14,680 nucleotides of DNA from the NCBI GenBank assembly GCA_002751075.1, contig NAOQ01000426.1, forward strand, positions 49,646 to 64,325, written 5' to 3'. This stretch comes from Ichthyophonus hoferi (lineage: Eukaryota; Opisthokonta; Ichthyosporea; Ichthyophonida; Ichthyophonidae). A program made the translations under genes and the position numbers. The first letter of the stretch is position 1; each line of letters opens with the position of its first letter. Below, one piece after another: positions 9,088-14,680 of the stretch. The notes under the pieces are model-generated. The model searched no databases. It was given only the letters and a program-made list of their open reading frames with translations, and was not told where the DNA came from.

Positions 9088-10497
9088 GAACACCAACGAC
9101 CAGGCTAGTCCGACAGAAGTATCAAAACCGAAATAAACCAAATCTAATCGGTTGGCACCCGATCAGAGATTAAAATAGCCAGCTTTTGTTAAAAAATTAT
9201 TATGATTATTACTATTTATTCAGAAACCGTGCTTCATAGTTTTAGTACAACCTTTTGTTTTGTAACATCAAAAAACAATTCAGTAAAACTTATACGGATG
9301 GACCGCTAATTTTAAAAATAGACTAAATGGAGAAGGATAATTTACTAATGCACAAAAACAACAGTAGTCATTGAGATAAACGGTAGCTGTAATGTTTACC
9401 ATTTTGAATATACTCACTCAATGGTGTCTCAAAAACAGAAATTTTTGCTGAGAAAATATTACGTACAAACCATATGATTAAGTTTTGCTGAGGTTGTCTC
9501 AACGAATAATAAATTTTTATGCAATTCTGTAATATTTATTGGAGATTCCAAATAACCGTAAATTAACAGGATGATAGATTATATTAATATATTTACGACT
9601 TGAATAAAAAAAATTTTATCCACATAAGGACTTCCGATTGGTTATTACATATATATATTCTGGTAAGCTAGATAAAGATATTCTATTTTAAGCTCTCATG
9701 ACACCAGTTCCAAGAAAGGTAATTAATATAAATGTTTGTATTATTGGTCAGACTAAATTGATTTGCACGCGGTTGTGGGCGCGCCAATTATTTTACCGTG
9801 TATGTCATTACGCTTACCAGTGAATGTACAGCTATTGTATGATTATAAGCAAATAAATAAATAAATAAACAATATTAAATACCCGAGACAAACTTAATAA
9901 AGCCAATAATAAATACCTAGAAATGGTCCTCGTGTTACAGCGGTGACACCGTTATAGAGAATCGCACTTGCCAAATTTGATGTGCTGAAACCGAATATAA
10001 ACTAAATCATAACAATTATAGTGCATGAAATGTGGTAAGTTCAATAATGCAACTGGCTAAAACCAAATACAAATATATCGTATGAACATGACGTTACAGA
10101 TACACCAAGTGAATATACGATTTTCTACAACTATTTCTGGGAATATATTGATATGCCCAATGATTAATCTAGGCTCTGGATCATAATTATTCACCAATCA
10201 CTCATATTATTCCAAACCGAATCACATTTGAGCCAAGTCAAATAGTCTGATAAAATATGAGTATAAAAACTTAAACAGCATTGTTCATGTAACCAATCAA
10301 TAATCTATTGACATTAGGCTATTACAGTTTTATTAGGACCAGAAGACCACTCGGTGATCCATAAAGAACCAATAAGCCATGATCGCATGTCAACCAGTGA
10401 CCAGTAATTATTAAAAGATATATCAAGCAAGAACAATGACCATTATGGTTAATATTTAAAATTATTAATAAACCAGTAGAGGTTTTAAATTTCTAAG

Positions 10498-10521
10498 ACG
10501 CCGAACAATAGGCGGCGTTTT
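10498..10521 (+). repeat. G+C-rich hairpin followed by a T run
   Basis: Arms ACGCCG (10498-10503) and CGGCGT (10513-10518) enclose a 9-nt loop, and the second arm runs into TTTT. The stem stands out as nearly pure G+C in a local A+T-rich background. Its shape resembles a bacterial intrinsic terminator, but nothing else here is bacterial, so I make no functional claim. Confidence 0.5.
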
Positions 10522-10797
10522 GATTATTATATACTAATGTGGTGACAACTGGGTATCCAATTGCAGCCATAGTTGTTACTCTCTATTATTAATTAATCAG
10601 AACATAAAAGAATGTAAGATCAATAAGAGGCAAAATACTCCCACCTAAACATCTCAAGTAAAAGAACAACATAACGAGAAAGAGAACAGAGTAGGATAGT
10701 GGAATAAAACGCAAAATAAATAACTATAATGTAATAAAAAGAAAAGATAATACGAAATCAGATACTTTTTCATAATTAAAATTGGGTGCGTAAAAAG

Positions 10798-10986
10798 ATG
10801 AGGAATGCGAGTGTCGTGCACATTCCATGTTTCATAAAATGGTTATTTTTAAACCATAACTATGCCAATGGGTGTATGTGTCCTGGCCAATGGCGACCCA
10901 ATCACACCGCTTGGGAACTAAATGCCGTATCCTTATTGGAAAAAATATCAAGTCACGGATTAGACTGGATAAGATTATCCCTGTAG
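10798..10986 (+). CDS. Doubtful small ORF, open on both strands
   Basis: On the plus strand an ATG at 10798 opens 62 codons, rich in W, C, H and N, ending in TAG at 10984-10986. On the minus strand the same DNA is open from an acceptor-like pyrimidine tract (TTCTGTTCTACAG, just above 10981) to a stop at 10832, with equally protein-like composition. Local G+C is higher than in the flanks. I see no TATA box, no partner exon and no recognisable domain; the two cysteines on the plus strand do not fit the zinc-finger family at 272-698 and 2001-2231. It may be a real exon on one strand, a relic, or chance. Confidence 0.2.
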   Translation: MRNASVVHIPCFIKWLFLNHNYANGCMCPGQWRPNHTAWELNAVSLLEKISSHGLDWIRLSL

Positions 10987-11023
10987 AACAGAGAATTATT
11001 GCATTAATAAAGATGTATAATAG

Positions 11024-11070
11024 TGTAAAAGTATAATAGTATGATAGTATCATAGTAAGTGTACAAGTAT
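11024..11070. repeat. ATAGTAT-type low-complexity repeat
   Basis: Imperfect units of AATAGTATGATAGTATCATAGTA type. A related A+T-rich patch with ATGGTATATT units follows at 11235-11280, just downstream of the stop codon of the minus-strand gene. Confidence 0.5.
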
Positions 11071-11287
11071 CATAGAAGTACGTCTATATAAATGTAGTCT
11101 GATAGTATGCACAATAATGCATGTTGCTGGAAATCTTCAGTGCAAGAGGAAGGAGACCACAAGCAATGTTGTAAGTAGAACACTATAGGAATATCACAAT
11201 ACAATCAAGACAACGCTTATATTTCACATATAGTAGAATATATAGTATGTTATATGGTATATTGTATGGTATATTACATGGTTTATT

Positions 11288-14200
11288 CTACGTTAGGAAA
11301 GCCTGGAAAATAAGAAAGAGAAAAAGAAAAAGAAAAGCAATAAAAACTAAAAAACACATATGCGCTACCAGGGGAGAACGAATGAGAGGAGGGAGAGAGA
11401 GGAGGTGCAAACCTTATCGCTAAGGCGTTGATTCAAGCGATGGAGCTGTTGCCCTAGAGTATAGGCTGGAGCAGGCCCCTCATAGTACTGAGAGAGGAGA
11501 GAGCGACGTGTATGTTAGTGGGCAGATAGAGAATAGAGAGAGAAAAGCTAGTAAGGCTTGAATATGGATATACACATACATACATCCATACACATGTACA
11601 CATATACCTACATACCTATGCACACCCATCCACATACTTACAAGGCTTTTTAAAGTGATGACATGTATTTCGTAAGGGGCAGCAACACAAAAAAATAAAG
11701 AAAAAAAAATGATAAGAAAAAAGAGAATAAATGAGAAATTGAAGCATATTTTGATTGGGTAAGGCAGGGTGCATAGGCCATATAACGCACATGATTGGAT
11801 GGTGCGTTGACAGGAAGGGGGCTGTCTAGTGCATCTTTATTGGTCTTCCCTACCAAGGTCTCACTGAAGAGCTGGCCTAGGTAGATCTGTAGGTATGTGA
11901 GTAATAGTATTAAAATATAACGCACCAATGAACGAATAGTATATATATCACTAATACCATCCCCCTCTCTTAGGCTCTCGTCATGTACATATATAATATA
12001 ATATATATATGTACGAATAAAAAAAGAAAAGAAAGATAATCAACCATATACTGAATACAACCATACAAACATGAACCCACACACACATATATACATACAT
12101 GCATACATATATACATACATAAAACCAAAATCCTATGATACATGCAGGTACAGGAATGGCTCTCTTACCTGTTGGTGGTAACGTTTATCTCCAACCATCT
12201 CTGAGATCTTACTGGTTACCTTCCGCCTCTTGGTAGGGGCTGACGTACTAATGATTGGATTGGGCCCTGTAGAGGGGGGATCAGGTATCCACGAATTGCC
12301 TACAAGCATAACCTGGGTAGCGTAGGAGGAGGGTAAATAATATTTATTCGGTATGAATTAGCTTATAACACCAATATCTTCTTAATCGTCTTTTCTCATT
12401 GGTTGCCTAGCTGTAGCTCACCAATAGCATGCATTGGATAAAAAACTTATAATTGATACGATATCCATCACGTCATATACAGAACCAATCAACATATAAC
12501 AAGCAAAAAATATCTAAAGAAATTTTTAATTAACAAATCAGAAGGTGAGAGAGCGGAAGGAAGACGAAGATGGGAGTACATAGATTAAATTAGATTAAGT
12601 ATCAACCAATCATACCTGGTCGTCATCTTTCATAGTAATTTTTCTGACCGGGGTAGATTCGATTGCGCTAATTGGGGTACTTTTAGGAAGTAAGCATCGG
12701 GCAGGCGCACTTTCAGCCTTTTCTAATTTAGAAGAAGCGGGGATAGAGGTAGGGGTAGGGGTGGTGAAGACAGGAGGACTTGAAAGAGTGCTCACGTTAT
12801 GATGGCCCATGACAACATCCCAGGTCTGATTGGGTGGGGTGCTAAGACGACTGAGCGGTGATTGGGTCTCTCCCGTCACACCCTCCTTGTTAGCCAATGG
12901 TACACAGTCTTCATCAATAGTATTATTATTATCGTCATCATCCAGCAATGAGATGTCTCGTGATCTCTTGTAGTCGCTGCTCCCTGGCCCCTGGCCCTCC
13001 TCTTCACTCTCACTCAATACCTCCTCGTCATAGTCTAGATTAGCCCAGAGCTTCCTCACCACACTTTCATCTCTATCACTCTTCATATTCATATTAGTGG
13101 GCCCAGTGGCAGTGGCAATAGCAGTGGCCTGAAAACTATCTTGACTATCCAAATTTTCATGGCACCGCAACTGCAACGTCCTGCTGGAGATTCTCTGGCA
13201 ATCATCATGAGGAGGGGGAGAAGGAGAGGGAGGCAGCACGTGCATACCATCTATGTCCTTTATGCTTTCAACCAATGCCATACCCTCTCTCTCGGTTCTA
13301 TCCCGCTCGTTTAGCAACTTGACTCCCTCCAATGACTGGGCTTTATCGTTATCGCGATGGTCAGCCTGGGAATGTGCGATTACTTCATAACCCATAGGAT
13401 CATTCGGGTGGACATCTGATTCCTCTATGGTCATGGCCGAGTGATCCACTGTCACGTGCTGCGGCCATCCATTTGATTGGTAGATGGGGGTTGCTAAAGC
13501 ATTATAATTGGTAGGAGTTGTATGCTTAGTACTGTCATTGGTGGAGCGGGGAGGAGTAAAGGCGGCGTCACTACTATCCTCCTGTAATACAAGGCAACTA
13601 CCATCTGGACCAACCAAGGAAATGGCCTCTTTATCACTAACGGCATCGTCTCCCTCATCGTCAAATTGACAAGGAGGCAAATTGAAGTTTTGGTGGTCAA
13701 GGGTAGGAGAGGTGGTGGAGTGGGAGTGGAAGGTGCGCGACATGCGATGGAGAGGGAGTAGATCGCTGGTGGAGTGCTGTGGTTATATATGGGGTGGAGA
13801 GAGGGAGAGGAAGGGACGGAGATTAGGAAAGGTGGTATACTATAGATTGTATACTATATACCATACCACTATGCACTACAATACAATGCCCTATCTTATC
13901 CCATCCTATTCTACCCTACTCTACCCTACTCTACCCTACTCTACCCTACTCTACCCTACCTTACCTTACCCTACCTTACCTTACCCTACTCTACTCTACC
14001 CTACTCTACTCTACCCTACTCTACCCTACTCTACTCTACTATACCCTATCCTATTCTATCCTATCCTACCCTACCCTACAATCAAAACCCATACCTTACG
14101 ATTAGGTGTAATAGAGAAGTTAGGAGAGAAGAACTGAGAGGGAGAGAACATTGTATCTAAGGGCATCCCCCTAGAAGGAGTGGAGCCCCAATCACCCATT

Positions 14201-14302
14201 AGCTGTCCCCCTGGAGTAACGGGGGTAAAACTACGAGTAGGGGTTGAATGACCTGGAACTATGTTCGATAATAGGGTCTCACTCGTGGTTGAGGGTGACT
14301 CA
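11288..14302 (-). CDS. Ser/Thr-Pro-rich nuclear-type protein, possibly Myb-related C-terminal part; 5' end outside window
   Basis: Proposed exons on the minus strand are 14302-14095, 13776-12616, 12312-12169, 11886-11854, 11487-11413 and 11302-11288. All junctions are GT-AG; internal introns are phase 0, and the 14302 acceptor implies a further upstream exon (phase 2). About 544 codons lie in the window. The first exon carries a cluster of S/T-P sites and the motif LDTMFSPSQFFSP, close to the FSPSQF motif I recall in the C-terminal half of vertebrate c-Myb and B-Myb. Exon 2 (387 codons) is low-complexity, with acidic stretches (LSESEEE; a D/N run), a glutamate/serine bias and many S/T-P sites. 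Exon 3 has PTKRRKV, a classical nuclear-localisation pattern. The last exons encode a short helical end (LGQQLHRLNQRLSDKAFLT), then TAG and AATAAA. If the last intron is retained, a stop follows within 16 codons. A Myb assignment would predict DNA-binding repeats upstream of 14680. The shared motif is short, so the family call is tentative; the exon chain is firmer. Confidence 0.6.
11571..11641. repeat. CATA-type microsatellite in an intron
   Basis: Imperfect CATA, CCATA and CCTA units with interspersed CACACCCATC words, in the intron between exons 11886-11854 and 11487-11413 of the minus-strand gene. Composition resembles the repeat at 5962-6030. Confidence 0.55.
12080..12122. repeat. CATA/TACA microsatellite in an intron
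   Basis: Imperfect (CATA)n with ATATA interruptions, in the intron between exons 12312-12169 and 11886-11854 of the minus-strand gene. Confidence 0.6.
13889..14079 (-). repeat. Degenerate pentanucleotide array (GGGTA/GAGTA on the sense strand)
   Basis: About 190 bp of 5-bp units, read CTACC or CTACT on the plus strand, fill most of the 318-bp intron between exons 14302-14095 and 13776-12616. On the sense (minus) strand the units read GTAGGG, GTAGAG or GTAAGG, so the pre-mRNA would carry many splice-donor-like hexamers. The plus-strand ORF through it is a Tyr-Pro-Thr-Leu string and is not a gene. The repeat is telomere-like in composition but lacks a constant telomeric unit, and it lies inside a gene. 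Confidence 0.8.
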
Positions 14303-14337
14303 CTGTAATGGTATAGTGTCGTTGTGTAAGTGAAAAC

Positions 14338-14665
14338 AATTTGATTCAATTCAGTTCAACTCGACCCGGTTCAGTATGAGCGGGTTTGGTTATGGGTTTT
14401 GTGCAATATATATACATATATAGGTGCTATTAAAATAAAGATGAGAGATTATTGGATGAAGTGAGTTTAAATATATTTCATTTTAAAATGTGAAAGATGT
14501 CTCAATTTGATTCGGCTTGGCCCGACCCGGTTCAATATGATTCGGTATGACCGGCTTAATATGGTTTACCGTGAGTGGGTATGGTTATGCAATAGAGGAT
14601 ATGAGCCATATATATATATACAGATAAGTAAAATAAAAATAAGAGATTGGATTGGTGGATGGAAT
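14338..14665. repeat. Two imperfect tandem copies of a 166-bp unit
   Basis: Copy 1 spans 14338-14503; copy 2 starts at 14504 and runs to about 14665. Shared landmarks in the same order are AATTTGATTC at the start, CGACCCGGTTCA, a GGGT-TGGTTATG segment, GCAATA, a TATATATA tract, AAAATAA-AAGAGAT and TTGGATG. Copy 2 has extra CGGT/CGGC words. The unit lies upstream of the first exon seen of the minus-strand gene, so it is probably intronic there. A third copy beyond the window edge is possible. Confidence 0.65.
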
Positions 14666-14680
14666 AGGGAGAGGTGGGGA

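Larger units (their letters stand above)
8576..10797. other. A+T-rich intergenic region between convergent genes
   Basis: No gene I can support. A slightly G+C-richer patch at 8635-8760 contains two imperfect copies of a TACGATTACA-CGATC word. Short minus-strand frames rich in tryptophan or serine occur near 9066-9130 and 10195-10245, but lack partner exons. CCAAT/ATTGG pentamers are scattered through the region. Words of AACCGAA type recur at about 9125, 9985 and 10207. Confidence 0.4.

Noticed and set aside
13494-13700. Minus-strand 68-codon ORF
   Set aside because: It lies within the 387-codon exon in another frame.
13889-14079. Telomere or interstitial telomeric repeat
   Set aside because: Units are a mixture of five-base words rather than a constant telomeric repeat, and the array lies inside an intron with coding exons on both sides.
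13682-14137. Plus-strand ORF with Tyr-Pro-Thr-Leu repeats
   Set aside because: It is a shadow of the pentanucleotide array and of the antisense side of the minus-strand gene's exon.
1-14680. tRNA genes, rRNA, CRISPR arrays, transposases, reverse transcriptases or virus-like elements
   Set aside because: Reading both strands I found no B-box-like tRNA motif, no spaced direct-repeat array and no recognisable mobile-element protein or terminal repeat pair.

Overview
The window looks like nuclear DNA of a eukaryote with a compact, roughly two-thirds A+T genome. Supporting signs are canonical GT-AG introns of about 100-730 bp, very short exons, TATA boxes about 70 nt upstream of start codons, many microsatellites, and no operon-like spacing or Shine-Dalgarno pattern. 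The species cannot be named from the sequence. A unicellular eukaryote, possibly a relative of animals or fungi, is my guess: one protein carries an FSPSQF motif known to me from animal Myb proteins. No rRNA, tRNA, CRISPR array, transposase, reverse transcriptase or virus-like element was recognised.

Layout. (1) 272-698, minus strand: a small two-exon gene for a protein with a single C2H2-type zinc finger. (2) 2001-2231, plus strand: a divergently oriented paralogue; the two fingers match at about half of the first 36 residues without gaps. A possible extra 3' exon lies at 2761-2905. (3) 2906-5900: A+T-rich, no supported gene. (4) 5901-8575, plus strand: a seven-exon gene reconstructed from in-phase splice sites, encoding a 241-residue protein of unknown function with helical N- and C-terminal parts and four 10-residue repeats. 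Its third intron holds a long degenerate ATT array. (5) 8576-11287: mostly gene-free, with one ambiguous ORF near 10.8-11.0 kb. (6) 11288-14302, minus strand: at least six exons of a large serine/threonine-proline-rich, probably nuclear protein. Its 5' end lies outside the window, and it may be a Myb-related protein. (7) 14338-14680: two copies of a 166-bp tandem repeat, probably in an upstream intron.

The two multi-exon genes converge on the 8.6-11.3 kb spacer, and the two zinc-finger genes diverge from a 1.3 kb spacer. Nothing shows that the genes act in one pathway. The most notable items are the zinc-finger pair, the coding minisatellite that begins exactly at a splice acceptor, an intron packed with splice-donor-like pentamers, and a window-wide excess of the pentamer CCAAT/ATTGG.
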